The notes beneath the pieces were generated by a model. That model saw only the letters and a list, made by a program, of their open reading frames with translations. It was not told the origin of the DNA and ran no database searches. From contig NZ_CP012034.1 in the NCBI RefSeq assembly GCF_001050475.1, positions 930,001 to 994,000 on the forward strand: DNA of 64,000 nucleotides. The letters are read 5' to 3'. Source of the DNA: Companilactobacillus ginsenosidimutans (lineage in GTDB: Bacteria; Bacillota; Bacilli; Lactobacillales; Lactobacillaceae). The position numbers and the translations under genes are program-made. Below are positions 1-8,365 of this stretch, piece by piece; position 1 is the first letter of the stretch, and the number at the start of each line of letters is the position of its first letter.

Positions 1-54
1 GCAGCCAGTCACATTCTTATGAATGCGATAGTTTTCGGACTTAGCATTGCTTAA
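1..54 (+). CDS. C-terminal tip of a probable CPBP intramembrane protease (partial)
   Basis: Frame 1 is open from the window edge to TAA at 52-54 and encodes 17 hydrophobic residues containing HILMN. An HxxxN motif in a terminal membrane helix is the third conserved box of the CPBP (Abi, CAAX-protease-like) family, whose members often accompany bacteriocin loci as immunity factors. The immunity-type gene starting 21 bases downstream fits that setting. Only the last residues are visible, so the EExxxR and FxxxH boxes cannot be checked. Another membrane protein with a similar tail remains possible. Confidence 0.5.
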   Translation, partial: AASHILMNAIVFGLSIA

Positions 55-75
55 ATAATCAGTTGGGAGTCAATA

Positions 76-372
76 ATGAAATATAATAAAGATGCTGCTG
101 AAAAAATATTACAACTTACAAATGAATGTTTAGATGATCCTGAAATTTCTAGTGATGATAAATTGAATTTATTACTTGGTGACCTTAATCAGAAAGTTAC
201 TTATCAAAAACGATTTAAAAATTCTACTGACTTGCGAAAACAAGTTGGCGCATATGTTCGAAATCACAATTTCCAAATGCCTAAACAGTTAAGTGACTTG
301 CTTGATATACTGAGTGAGGTTAATGCTAACTCAGGTTCAAAGAGAAATTGGTTTGCAGGATTCCAAAATTAA
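76..372 (+). CDS. Pediocin-type bacteriocin immunity protein (EntA_Immun-like)
   Basis: A 98-aa, highly charged protein with no membrane segment or signal peptide, predicted to be a helical bundle. The pattern matches the enterocin A/sakacin P immunity family: an early leucine-rich helix followed by LDDPEI, a central basic helix (about 45-65), then NFQMP with LsdLLd (about 70-80), and a C-terminal WFAGF. Such cytosolic proteins protect the producer, or a non-producing carrier, from class IIa bacteriocins at the mannose PTS. The start follows GGGAG (65-69). It sits 21 bases after the CPBP-like gene and ends in a terminator. No structural bacteriocin gene is visible next to it, so it may be an orphan immunity gene. 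Confidence 0.75.
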   Translation: MKYNKDAAEKILQLTNECLDDPEISSDDKLNLLLGDLNQKVTYQKRFKNSTDLRKQVGAYVRNHNFQMPKQLSDLLDILSEVNANSGSKRNWFAGFQN

Positions 373-410
373 AAGCATTAGTTCTGAGTTTTCAGAACTA
401 ATGCTTTTTT
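371..410. terminator. Bidirectional terminator
   Basis: A perfect stem (AGCATTAGTTCTGA with its complement) flanked by A-runs and T-runs lies between the convergent immunity gene and the DUF956 gene, so it can end both. Confidence 0.85.
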
Positions 411-411
411 G

Positions 412-804
412 TTATTTCTTTTTCTTACGGTCAAATATAGCCGGTTTAGTCGTTAATCCTCGTTTTACGACTTGCCAGAAGGTTAATGATTTAACTATCT
501 TGTCAGCTGGAATATGTTCTCTGATAGCTCTTAAGACACGCTTAGGGTCTTTTGAAGAGAAAGTAAACATTCCGTTCTTCTTTGTTTTGAGGGCATATCT
601 TGGAATCCATTTACCACCAAACATGATTGAAGCTACTACGTAGTCTACTTGGTCCCATGGAATCTGAATAAAATCCTTTTTATCACGGTCATTGTAAAAT
701 TCGAAGGCTTTGTCACCTACCATGATTTTTCCGTAAGTTGTCAATCCTATATGTGAGTTTCCGGCTATTACTAATTCTGACGTCTTGTTTAAAGATTTAA
801 CCAT
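412..804 (-). CDS. manO: DUF956 family protein of the mannose PTS locus
   Basis: A 130-aa soluble protein of the DUF956 (ManO) family, which is almost always encoded next to mannose-family PTS genes in lactic acid bacteria. Visible family features are the central IPWDQVDYVVASIMFGGKWIPRY-type core (about 48-70) and the lysine-rich C-terminus. It lies downstream of manN in the same direction, but a terminator (854-884) separates them, so it is either a readthrough gene or has its own promoter. Its biochemical role is not established; a regulatory or modulating role in PTS function is usually assumed. Confidence 0.8.
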   Translation of the reverse strand: MVKSLNKTSELVIAGNSHIGLTTYGKIMVGDKAFEFYNDRDKKDFIQIPWDQVDYVVASIMFGGKWIPRYALKTKKNGMFTFSSKDPKRVLRAIREHIPADKIVKSLTFWQVVKRGLTTKPAIFDRKKKK

Positions 805-853
805 TTATATTCCGTCCTTAAATACTCATTTCTAATTTACCTACATTATATAC

Positions 854-884
854 AAAAAAAGATGAACTCCAAAGAGTTCATCTG
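854..884 (-). terminator. Terminator after manN
   Basis: On the minus strand AGATGAACTC pairs with GAGTTCATCT and is followed by seven T, directly downstream of manN and upstream of the DUF956 gene. Confidence 0.8.
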
Positions 885-901
885 ATTTGTTAACGAATTT
901 A

Positions 902-1813
902 TTACATAAGACCAATGTAGTGGAATCCAACACCAATTACGAATAGTCCAAGAATTTGAACGATTGGTGAAACTTTCTTTCTTAATAACCACATACATAA
1001 GAATGTTAATAGTAATCCAGCAAGTCCTGGAATCAATAGATCCAAGTTATCTTGCAATGTTGTAACTTTTGAAGCTGTTAATGAAAGACCTTGTGATTGT
1101 TGAATCAATGCTTCTTTAACTCCGGAAAGTCCATTTGGCAGGTTAGCCCAATCAATGAACGCACCTTTTTGAAGTTTTGTTGTTGAAACAACCGGCGTGA
1201 ACTTAACGACAACCCACCGATCAATCAATGCTCCTAAGATAAACATACCTAGAATGGAAGCACCTTTAGTAACATCTTGTAACAAACCACCTGATAAATC
1301 TTCAGTGATCTTTGAACCGGCTTTGTATCCGAATTCTTGTGACCACCACATAAATGCCATTCTGATAGCATTCCATGCGACGAAGTAAAGGATTGGTCCC
1401 ATGATATTACCAGCAATAGCTAATGAAGCAGCTACGGCACCAATAATAGGTTTTACAGTAAACCAGAACACAGGATCACCAATACCAGCCAAAGGACCCA
1501 TCATACCAACTTTAACACCTTGGATGGCAACGTCATCAACAGGGGCTCCATTAGCACGATCTTCCTCTAACGCCATAGTTACACCTAAGATAGGTGAAGC
1601 CATGTAAGGGTGACAGTTAAAGAATTCCAAGTGACGCTTTAATGCAGCGGCACGGTCTTCCTTAGTTGTATATAATTTTTTCAAAGCTGGGATTAATGAA
1701 TAAGCCCAACCACCGTTTTGCATACGTTCGTAGTTCCATGAACCTTGAATGAAGGTTGAACGCCACCAAACGGACAAACGATCTCTTTTTGATAATCTTA
1801 CTTGATCAGCCAT
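902..1813 (-). CDS. manN: Mannose-family PTS system, IID component
   Basis: 303 aa, the usual length for an EIID of the mannose/glucose PTS. With IIC it forms the membrane channel that takes up mannose, glucose and related sugars. The cytoplasmic N-terminal part (RSTFIQGSWNYERMQNGGWA, about 18-37) and the GPLAGIGDPVFW segment (about 106-117) are family hallmarks; the C-terminal third is membrane-spanning. It follows manM by 18 bases with an AGGAGG-like site. In several lactic acid bacteria this subunit is part of the receptor for class IIa bacteriocins, which is relevant to the immunity gene at the start of the window. Confidence 0.95.
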   Translation of the reverse strand: MADQVRLSKRDRLSVWWRSTFIQGSWNYERMQNGGWAYSLIPALKKLYTTKEDRAAALKRHLEFFNCHPYMASPILGVTMALEEDRANGAPVDDVAIQGVKVGMMGPLAGIGDPVFWFTVKPIIGAVAASLAIAGNIMGPILYFVAWNAIRMAFMWWSQEFGYKAGSKITEDLSGGLLQDVTKGASILGMFILGALIDRWVVVKFTPVVSTTKLQKGAFIDWANLPNGLSGVKEALIQQSQGLSLTASKVTTLQDNLDLLIPGLAGLLLTFLCMWLLRKKVSPIVQILGLFVIGVGFHYIGLM

Positions 1814-1831
1814 TGTTATTCTTCCTCCATT

Positions 1832-2653
1832 TTAGTAGTCATCTATGATATCACCGACTGGATCTCCGGTATTTGAACTTCCGGACCCACCGTTACTTGA
1901 GCCTGAACCACCGCTCTTCTCGAGTTTAAGGTAGATAAGTGCAAGTGCTAAACCAATTGCACCAAGACCAATTAGTGTTAATTTGTCGATTGCAGCTAAA
2001 ACGAAACCAATAGCAAAGAATGGCCAAACTTCACGAGAAGCCATCATGTTGATAACCATGGCATAACCAACAGCAACAACCATACCACCACCGATAGCTA
2101 AACCATCAGTAAGCATCTTAGGCATTGAAGTTAACATAGCTCTTACAGGGCCAGCACCAACTGCAAGAATTAATGCTGCGGGAATGGCGATACGCAAACC
2201 TTGTAAACAGATAGCGATGTATTGCCACAATTCAATTTTTCTGAAATTACCTTGCTCAGCTGCTCTATCCATAATATGAACAATAGCAGTAGAAATAGTA
2301 CGTACTAAGATAGTTAATAGTAAACCAGCAACAGCCAAAGGAATAGCAACAGCATAAGCTGAGTTAATACCCTTTGAAGTGAAGTCCCCACCAAGTACTA
2401 AGATAATTGATGAAGCAACTGAAGCTAAGGCAACATCAGGTGCAACAGCGGCACCAATATTTGCCCAACCAAGTGCAACCATTTGTAATGTACCACCTAA
2501 AATTAGGCAAGGAACCAAATGGCCAGTTACTAGTCCGATTAATGTACATGCGATAACTGGTTGGTGGAAGTGGAATTCATCCAAAATACCTTCCATACCG
2601 GCTAGGAATGATACAAGAACGACTAATATTATTTGAATCACGTTTAATTGCAT
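1832..2653 (-). CDS. manM: Mannose-family PTS system, IIC component
   Basis: 273 aa, largely hydrophobic. It is the sugar-translocating EIIC partner of ManN. The N-terminus (QIILVVLVSFLAGMEGILDE) is family typical, followed by helices with GTLQMVALGWANIGAA (about 54-69). The C-terminus ends in a flexible Gly/Ser-rich tail with repeated GGSGSS blocks and an acidic end. It is the middle gene of manLMN, 46 bases after manL. In Listeria and Lactococcus an extracellular loop of this subunit is the specific target of pediocin-like bacteriocins. Confidence 0.95.
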   Translation of the reverse strand: MQLNVIQIILVVLVSFLAGMEGILDEFHFHQPVIACTLIGLVTGHLVPCLILGGTLQMVALGWANIGAAVAPDVALASVASSIILVLGGDFTSKGINSAYAVAIPLAVAGLLLTILVRTISTAIVHIMDRAAEQGNFRKIELWQYIAICLQGLRIAIPAALILAVGAGPVRAMLTSMPKMLTDGLAIGGGMVVAVGYAMVINMMASREVWPFFAIGFVLAAIDKLTLIGLGAIGLALALIYLKLEKSGGSGSSNGGSGSSNTGDPVGDIIDDY

Positions 2654-2699
2654 TAGTATTAATCCTCCGTTTTTTATAAAAATACATACCCACTAAATA

Positions 2700-3683
2700 T
2701 TACTTGTTTTTCTTATCTAATTCGGCTTGTGCTTTGTTAAGGATGGATTGCATGTTGTCTTTTCCGTCTGTAGGAACTTTACGAACATCAAATTCAACAC
2801 CAAGATCCTTTAACTTGCCAAATGTGTCGATATCTTCTTGGCTAAATGCCAATACTTTGTTGGGTTGAACTTTTCCTTCTGAATGGGCCATTGAACCGAT
2901 GTTCAATTCCTTCAAAGGAACTCCACCCTCGATGGCACGAAGGGCATCTTCAGGTGTTTCAAAAAGCAAGAGTGCTCTTTGTCCACCAAAGTGCTTATCA
3001 TCTTTTGCAATTTTGATCATTTGGTCAATTGGGACAACGTGTGCGTGAACACCAGCTGGTGCTGCTTGTTGAATCAATTTCTTACGCAAATCATCTTTTG
3101 CAACAGCATCTGATACAACAATGATACGTGTTGGATTAGTTGTCTTAGTCCAAGCTGTGGCAACTTGTCCGTGAAGTAAACGTGAATCAATTCTGGCAAG
3201 AACATAGTTGAATGTACCAGGTTGACCACCATTTTCTTCTTTTGGAGCTGCAGCTGCAGGAGCAGCTTTACTTTCTTCAGGCTCAAGTGATTCAGGACGA
3301 ACCTTTACCCCATCTTTGGCTGTTTCCAAGATATGTGCAGCAATTTCATGTGCACTATCCATAGATAATCTTGAAGCGTAAGCTTCAATGAGCATTGGTA
3401 GATTTAATCCCGCTACGATAGCCCATTTGTCCTTGTGTTCTTCAAACAACCCATTAACTTGGTTGAATGGAGTTCCACCCCATAGGTCTACAAGGAACAA
3501 TACTTCGTCTTGATTTGAAAAAGTAGCAATTGCATCAAGCAATTTCTTCTTCAAGTCATCTGGGCCCATGTCTGGCATCAATGTAACTGATTGAACGTCT
3601 TCTTGTTCACCAAAGATCATTGATCCAGATTGCTTAATACCGTCAGCAAGTTTACCGTGACTAGCAATGACAATACTTACCAT
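2700..3683 (-). CDS. manL: Mannose-family PTS system, fused IIAB component
   Basis: 327 aa. Residues 1-125 form an EIIA domain with the phosphorylatable His9 in ASHGK; an Ala/Pro/Glu-rich linker (about 130-155) follows; residues 157-327 form the EIIB domain with active His171 in RLLHGQV. It passes phosphate from HPr to the incoming sugar. It is the first gene of manLMN, with AGGAGG before the ATG. The upstream 450 bases hold two cre-like sites, consistent with CcpA control. I found no convincing sigma-54 (-24/-12) promoter, although related operons in lactobacilli and Listeria use one. Confidence 0.96.
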   Translation of the reverse strand: MVSIVIASHGKLADGIKQSGSMIFGEQEDVQSVTLMPDMGPDDLKKKLLDAIATFSNQDEVLFLVDLWGGTPFNQVNGLFEEHKDKWAIVAGLNLPMLIEAYASRLSMDSAHEIAAHILETAKDGVKVRPESLEPEESKAAPAAAAPKEENGGQPGTFNYVLARIDSRLLHGQVATAWTKTTNPTRIIVVSDAVAKDDLRKKLIQQAAPAGVHAHVVPIDQMIKIAKDDKHFGGQRALLLFETPEDALRAIEGGVPLKELNIGSMAHSEGKVQPNKVLAFSQEDIDTFGKLKDLGVEFDVRKVPTDGKDNMQSILNKAQAELDKKNK

Positions 3684-3744
3684 TCTTTTACCTCCTATTT
3701 ATTTTGTTATAGTCGATAAACAACCATAACTAAAATACCACGTT

Positions 3745-3758
3745 TCTAAGCGTTTAGC
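3745..3758. promoter_or_regulatory. cre-like site upstream of manL
   Basis: TCTAAGCGTTTAGC matches 11 of 14 positions of the catabolite-response consensus TGWAANCGNTNWCA and is nearly palindromic. It lies about 60 bases upstream of the manL start. CcpA control is inference. Confidence 0.45.
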
Positions 3759-4014
3759 GCTCCACATTCCACTAAAAATTCTATTTAGATAAAATTCATA
3801 ATGAAATAAGTTAAACCGCTACCACTAAAAAAATGGCTGACATATTGTTCCCCCATATTCAAAATCAGGTCACTACGACAATGCCTAATTCTGTAACACA
3901 AAAGATCAGTACGCTGAAAAGACAAAACAATTGCTTACAACAACTTTCAATGTGAAAACAAATAGAAATGAGCCAAATATCAAATCTATTTTCACAAAAT
4001 ATTTTTCAAATTAA

Positions 4015-4028
4015 TTTAAGCGTTTTCT
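4015..4028. promoter_or_regulatory. Second cre-like site upstream of manL
   Basis: TTTAAGCGTTTTCT matches 12 of 14 positions of the cre consensus. It is about 335 bases from manL, so a role would need a distal promoter or looping. Confidence 0.35.
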
Positions 4029-4308
4029 TTAGCTTGAAAAAAATATTGTGTTCAAATATGAACAACTTGTCATAATGCAAAAATCGTTTTACCTAAGCTC
4101 ACCCTTCTTGTGAACCTTTTCATAATATCATTTTTTGACAAAAAAGACAGCAATTTTTGCCCGATTTAAAATCATTTTTAACAATTTTGAAACATTTCTG
4201 TAAAAAATAAATACCCAAAATAACGGACTATTATTTCGTTTATATAATGAAAAATGAATTACTAATTTCCGAAAACAACAATTGGTATAGATAGATTTTG
4301 AGCATATA

Positions 4309-4346
4309 AAAAGGCCCAATTTTCCCGATATAGGAAATTGTGCCAA
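4309..4346 (-). terminator. Terminator after manA
   Basis: Imperfect stem GGCACAATTTCC with GGGAAAATTGGGCC followed by T5 on the minus strand, 18 bases after the manA stop. Confidence 0.7.
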
Positions 4347-4363
4347 AATATAAATTAATTATC

Positions 4364-5329
4364 TTATTCTTCACCAGACTCTGAGGCAATTATATCCAGA
4401 TCGCCATCAATTGTCCATTGATCGACTGTAGCAGGTATAATTAAATGATAGCCCTTCTCCAGTTTGTAGTCATTTCCATCAATTGTAAGAAGTCCACTTC
4501 CGTCAATAACTGAAACTAAAGTATACTTACCTATTTCATGATTAAAGACTGCTGGTTCAGCAATTTGCCAGCGATATACTGCAAAATATGGTGAGATAGG
4601 TGGTTGAACATAAGTTGTAAACTTATTTTTACCCTCTTCACGCTTTACAATATTCAATTCTGGATCCTTATGTGGAACAGTGATTGTATCCTCAGACTGC
4701 TTTATATGAAGTTCACGAGTCTTACCCGTGCTCTTTTGGACACGATCATAATCATACAAACGATAGGTTGTATCACTGCTTTGTTGCGTTTCAAGCGCCA
4801 TAATGCCAGTATTCAACGCATGCACAGTGCCACTTGGTACATAGAAGAAATCCCCAGTCTTAACTGGAACCTTGCGTAACAAGTCATCCCAGTCGCCTGA
4901 TTCAATCATCTTATCCAATTCAGCTTTATTTTTAGCGTTGTGACCATAAATTAAATATGATCCTGGTTCGGCATCAATAATATACCAGCATTCGGTTTTT
5001 CCTAATTCATGTTCATGCTTTTCAGCATATTCATTGTCAGGATGAACCTGAACGGATAAGTTATCTTCCGCATCCAAAATTTTTGTGAGAAGTGGAAATA
5101 CTTCACCCTTTGGATTGCCAAACAATTCTTTATTGTTCTTCCAGAGATCATCTACGTATTGACCAGCGAATTGACCATTCTCAACTTGAGAACGACCATG
5201 TGGATGACCAGAAATTGCCCAGCATTCACCAATTTTACCTTCAGGTAGGTCATAACCAAATGATTCTAGTTTTCGACCTCCCCAAATTTTTTCATGGAAT
5301 ACAGGTTTTAAAAATAATGGTTCACTCAT
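4364..5329 (-). CDS. manA: Mannose-6-phosphate isomerase, class I
   Basis: 321 aa, a cupin-fold zinc enzyme interconverting mannose-6-P and fructose-6-P, so sugar delivered by ManLMN enters glycolysis. Zinc-binding features are visible: QVHPD (about 95-99) and the second histidine segment in YVPSGTVHAL. The N-terminal EKIWGGRKLE motif is typical. The ATG at 5329 is chosen over a TTG two codons earlier because GGGGGA lies eight bases before it. It is transcribed in the same direction as rex, 30 bases downstream, and is probably cotranscribed with it. Confidence 0.94.
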   Translation of the reverse strand: MSEPLFLKPVFHEKIWGGRKLESFGYDLPEGKIGECWAISGHPHGRSQVENGQFAGQYVDDLWKNNKELFGNPKGEVFPLLTKILDAEDNLSVQVHPDNEYAEKHEHELGKTECWYIIDAEPGSYLIYGHNAKNKAELDKMIESGDWDDLLRKVPVKTGDFFYVPSGTVHALNTGIMALETQQSSDTTYRLYDYDRVQKSTGKTRELHIKQSEDTITVPHKDPELNIVKREEGKNKFTTYVQPPISPYFAVYRWQIAEPAVFNHEIGKYTLVSVIDGSGLLTIDGNDYKLEKGYHLIIPATVDQWTIDGDLDIIASESGEE

Positions 5330-5359
5330 ATACAATATCCCCCAAAAAAATAAATTGAA

Positions 5360-6007
5360 TTATTCGGCGTCTTTTGCGTCACGATCACGATCTAAGAAGA
5401 AGATCAATGTTTGTAACTCATTGGCCAAATCAACGTAATGTACACGAATTGAGCTAGGCACATTAATAATAACCGGTGTAAAGTTCAAGATTCCTCGAAC
5501 ACCTGCTTTAGCAAGTTCATCTGCGGTAGTTTGTGCTGCATTAGAAGAAACTGTTAAAATAACTACATCGATTTGTTGTAGACTCAATTGTTCTTTGATT
5601 TCACTAATGTCATAAACGGGAACACCGCTCTTAACTGTACCGACGATTGACTTGTCGATATCAAAAGCTGCGGCGATACGAACGTTATTAGTTCTTGAGA
5701 AGTTATAATTCAAGAGTGCATTACCCAAGTTACCTACACCAACTAGCGCTACGTTAGTACGCTTGTCTTGGTTAAGTAATTTCTTGAAGAATGCGACTAA
5801 CTCATTAACGTCATAACCATATCCACGTTTACCGAGTGCACCCAAGTATGAAAAGTCACGACGAATTGTAGCGCTATCGATTTTGATACCGTCAGACAAT
5901 TCACCAGATGAAATCTTTTGAGTACCTTCATCTTTTAGAAATTGGAAATACCTATAATATATAGGTAATCTTTTAATAGTTGCGTTTGGAACTGTTGTTT
6001 TTGTCAT
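5360..6007 (-). CDS. rex: Redox-sensing transcriptional repressor Rex
   Basis: 215 aa. The N-terminal winged helix (about 1-80, with SGELSDGIKIDSATIRRDFS region) is followed by a Rossmann domain with GVGNLGNALLNY, which binds NADH/NAD+. Rex represses fermentation and respiration genes when NADH is low. The ATG at 6007 is preferred to an upstream GTG because GGTGG precedes it. It is divergent from the ydiF-type ABC-F gene, an arrangement also close to that in Bacillus subtilis. Confidence 0.93.
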   Translation of the reverse strand: MTKTTVPNATIKRLPIYYRYFQFLKDEGTQKISSGELSDGIKIDSATIRRDFSYLGALGKRGYGYDVNELVAFFKKLLNQDKRTNVALVGVGNLGNALLNYNFSRTNNVRIAAAFDIDKSIVGTVKSGVPVYDISEIKEQLSLQQIDVVILTVSSNAAQTTADELAKAGVRGILNFTPVIINVPSSIRVHYVDLANELQTLIFFLDRDRDAKDAE

Positions 6008-6042
6008 AATCCACCACCATGTGCGTGTTTTCACTATTTACT

Positions 6043-6071
6043 ATAATAGATAACCATTGTGAAAAAAGCAA
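6043..6071 (-). promoter_or_regulatory. Promoter of rex
   Basis: Minus strand: -35 TTGCTT (6066-6071), 17-base spacer, -10 TATTAT (6043-6048). A Rex half-site-like TTGTGAA overlaps this region on the plus strand, so autoregulation is possible but no full Rex palindrome is present. Confidence 0.6.
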
Positions 6072-6112
6072 TAATTTACTTCAAAAAGCCATGAAAACGA
6101 CAAAATTCATAG

Positions 6113-6118
6113 TATAAT
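6113..6118 (+). promoter_or_regulatory. -10 element for ydiF
   Basis: Perfect TATAAT, 27 bases before the TTG start; the -35 region is weak. The AAAGGAG ribosome binding site lies 7 bases before the start. Confidence 0.5.
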
Positions 6119-6144
6119 TTGTGAATACGTAAAGGAGTTATAAA

Positions 6145-8064
6145 TTGATATTATTACAAGCCCAAAATATTACAAAAAATTTTGGAACAAAGAAACTTTT
6201 TAGCAATGTAAGTTTTGAAGTTCAAGATAACAGCAGAATTGGTCTAGTCGGAAGAAACGGTGTCGGCAAGTCAACTTTGCTCAAAATTTTGTCAGATCAA
6301 GAAAGTTACAACTCGGGAAATATTTCTCTTAAAAAAGATACAAACATCGGATATTTAGCTCAGGATTCTGGATTGAATTCTGATAATCAGATTTTTGATG
6401 AGTTAGAAGGTGTCTTTGATTACCTTAAAAAACAAGAAAAACAAATGCACGCTCTTGAATTGAAATTAGCTGATAACACAGTCAGTGACTACGATCAGCT
6501 ATTGAAACAATACGATCAATTGCAAAATACTTTCCGTCAAGAAAATGGTTACGGCTATCAATCAGAAATCCGCAGTGTACTGAAAGGATTCGGATTTGAA
6601 GAGGATGTCTGGGATGCTAAAGTATCCACCCTATCTGGTGGTGAACGTTCTAGATTGGCAATGGCGAAGATGCTTTTGGAACATCACGACATACTTTTGC
6701 TTGATGAGCCAACTAACCATTTGGATATTGATACAGTTGAATGGCTCGAAGGATATTTAAAAAATTATCGTGGAGCATTAGTAATTGTATCCCATGATCA
6801 ATATTTTCTTGATAAGGTTGCTACAGAAATTGAAGAAATTAATCAACATTCTGCGACCCACTACTCAGGAAATTACACATTCTATCTTCAAGAAAAGAAA
6901 AAGAATCAAAGTGTTGCCTGGAAACACTATGAAGAACAACAAGCTGAAATCAAGAAAACTGAGGAATACATTCAAAAGAACATCGTCCGTGCTTCAACGA
7001 CTAAGATGGCTCAGAGTCGTCGTAAGAAGTTAGAGAAAATGGATGTGCTCGAAAAGCCAGGTAGTGACCAAGGTTCAGCCCACTTCTCCTTCCAAATTGA
7101 CAAGGAAAGTGGAAACGACGTTCTATTGATTTCAGATGCTGCTATTGGATATTCGAAGGATGAAGTCATGTCCTCACCAATCAATCTTGACGTTAAAAAA
7201 GGAGAACGTGTTGGTATTATCGGACCAAACGGTATCGGTAAATCAACCTTGTTAAAAACTATTCTTAACAAGACACCGCTACTTGCCGGAACTTATCAGT
7301 TTGGTGCCAATGTCCAAACTGGTTACTATGATCAGGATTTGAAGGATTTGGATCCTAAAAAAGACGTTCTACATGAAATCTGGGACAGACATCCCCTGCT
7401 TGATGAACAAATTATTCGCAACATTCTAGGTTCATTCCTGTTCAGTGGTGATGATGTTCTAAAACCTGTTGCAGGCCTTTCCGGCGGTGAAAAAGCCAGA
7501 CTGACACTAACCAAACTCTCGATGGAACATAACAACTTTTTAATCATGGATGAGCCAACTAACCATTTGGACATCGATAGTAAGGAAGTTCTGGAAGATG
7601 CCCTGAAGGAATTCGCCGGAACAGTGTTGTTTGTCTCTCATGATCGATATTTACTGAATACACTAGCTGATAGGATTGTTGAGATTAGTCCTTCTGGTAG
7701 CAAAGTTTATCTTGGTGACTACGATTATTATCTTGAGAAAACTACTGAATCTGAAGATAGTGATAGTTCTACTCAATCTGGCGAAAGCAATGTCAGTGAG
7801 AAGAAAGAACAATACCAACAGTCCAAGGAGCAGCAGAAAGCTCAACGTAAGCTACAACGTGAAGTTGATGATCTGGAAAAGCAAATTTCAGAATTGGATG
7901 AAAAGAATAAGGCTATTCAAGTTGAAATGACTAAAGATGAGAACCTTACTTCTTATACCAAACTTGGTGATTTGCAGAAAGAACTTGAAGAAAATAAAGC
8001 TAAACAAAGTGAATTAGAAGATGCCTGGACTGAGAAGTCTATGGAGCTAGAAGATATGCAATAA
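6145..8064 (+). CDS. ydiF: ABC-F family ribosome-associated ATPase (YdiF type)
   Basis: 639 aa with two ABC domains and no membrane segments, the hallmark of ABC-F translation factors. Domain 1 has GRNGVGKST, LSGGERSRL and LLLDEPTNHLD; domain 2 has GPNGIGKST, LSGGEKARL and LIMDEPTNHLD. A charged linker joins them and the last 100 residues form a Lys/Glu-rich coiled coil. These proteins bind the ribosomal E site to resolve stalled states. The start is TTG after AAAGGAG. Its position beside rex and the tsaD-rimI-tsaB cluster matches YdiF of B. subtilis. An antibiotic-protection role is less likely but cannot be excluded. Confidence 0.9.
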   Translation: MILLQAQNITKNFGTKKLFSNVSFEVQDNSRIGLVGRNGVGKSTLLKILSDQESYNSGNISLKKDTNIGYLAQDSGLNSDNQIFDELEGVFDYLKKQEKQMHALELKLADNTVSDYDQLLKQYDQLQNTFRQENGYGYQSEIRSVLKGFGFEEDVWDAKVSTLSGGERSRLAMAKMLLEHHDILLLDEPTNHLDIDTVEWLEGYLKNYRGALVIVSHDQYFLDKVATEIEEINQHSATHYSGNYTFYLQEKKKNQSVAWKHYEEQQAEIKKTEEYIQKNIVRASTTKMAQSRRKKLEKMDVLEKPGSDQGSAHFSFQIDKESGNDVLLISDAAIGYSKDEVMSSPINLDVKKGERVGIIGPNGIGKSTLLKTILNKTPLLAGTYQFGANVQTGYYDQDLKDLDPKKDVLHEIWDRHPLLDEQIIRNILGSFLFSGDDVLKPVAGLSGGEKARLTLTKLSMEHNNFLIMDEPTNHLDIDSKEVLEDALKEFAGTVLFVSHDRYLLNTLADRIVEISPSGSKVYLGDYDYYLEKTTESEDSDSSTQSGESNVSEKKEQYQQSKEQQKAQRKLQREVDDLEKQISELDEKNKAIQVEMTKDENLTSYTKLGDLQKELEENKAKQSELEDAWTEKSMELEDMQ

Positions 8065-8067
8065 AGT

Positions 8068-8102
8068 AAAAGCAGACCAACAATATCGTTGATCTGCTTT
8101 TT
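8068..8102 (+). terminator. Terminator after ydiF
   Basis: Stem AAAGCAGA/TCTGCTTT with inner CAAC/GTTG, ending in T-rich sequence. Confidence 0.75.
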
Positions 8103-8137
8103 AATTTGTTCTTAAATGATTTTCACGCTTTTACTGA

Positions 8138-8335
8138 TTACTTACTGACTTTCTTCAAAATGGATCGAAGAAAGCTAGCAATGATTAATAAAGTCCAAAT
8201 GATGATATTCAAAGTGCTAAAAGTAAAAGTCATACCGAAAAAGTCTGTATTAAGTAAATCGGTCAATAAAATCAATATTAGAAATAATGACAATATGAAA
8301 TTACCGTCTTTGTAGAATTTATTATTAAATTTCAT
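8138..8335 (-). CDS. Small membrane protein, probable bacteriocin immunity protein
   Basis: 65 aa with two strong hydrophobic segments (about 13-28 and 38-58) and basic ends. It has GGAGGA six bases before its ATG and starts 30 bases after the bacteriocin pseudogene on the same strand, the standard structural-gene/immunity-gene order of class II bacteriocin operons. I recognise no named family. The immunity function is inferred from size, topology and position. It seems intact, unlike the structural gene. Confidence 0.6.
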   Translation of the reverse strand: MKFNNKFYKDGNFILSLFLILILLTDLLNTDFFGMTFTFSTLNIIIWTLLIIASFLRSILKKVSK

Positions 8336-8365
8336 TGTTATCCTCCATCGCGCCCACTAAAATTA

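Larger units (their letters stand above)
3684..4308. other. Long AT-rich gene-free interval between manL and manA
   Basis: About 625 bases without a supported gene. It holds the manL ribosome binding site and two cre-like sites. Short frames on both strands lack ribosome binding sites. No clear sigma-A or sigma-54 promoter could be fixed by eye. Confidence 0.5.

Noticed and set aside
3834..3956. Plus-strand 40-codon frame from an ATG in the manL upstream region
   Set aside because: No Shine-Dalgarno sequence; poly-A just before the ATG and no coding-like bias.
3684..4300. Sigma-54 promoter for manLMN
   Set aside because: No TGGCA-N7-TGC-type element was found on the minus strand.
4128..4346. 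Minus-strand frame of 72 codons between manA and manL
   Set aside because: It covers the manA terminator hairpin and has no ribosome binding site or recognisable composition.
6055..6125. Rex operator between rex and ydiF
   Set aside because: Only TTGTGAA half-sites are present; the full palindrome is missing.
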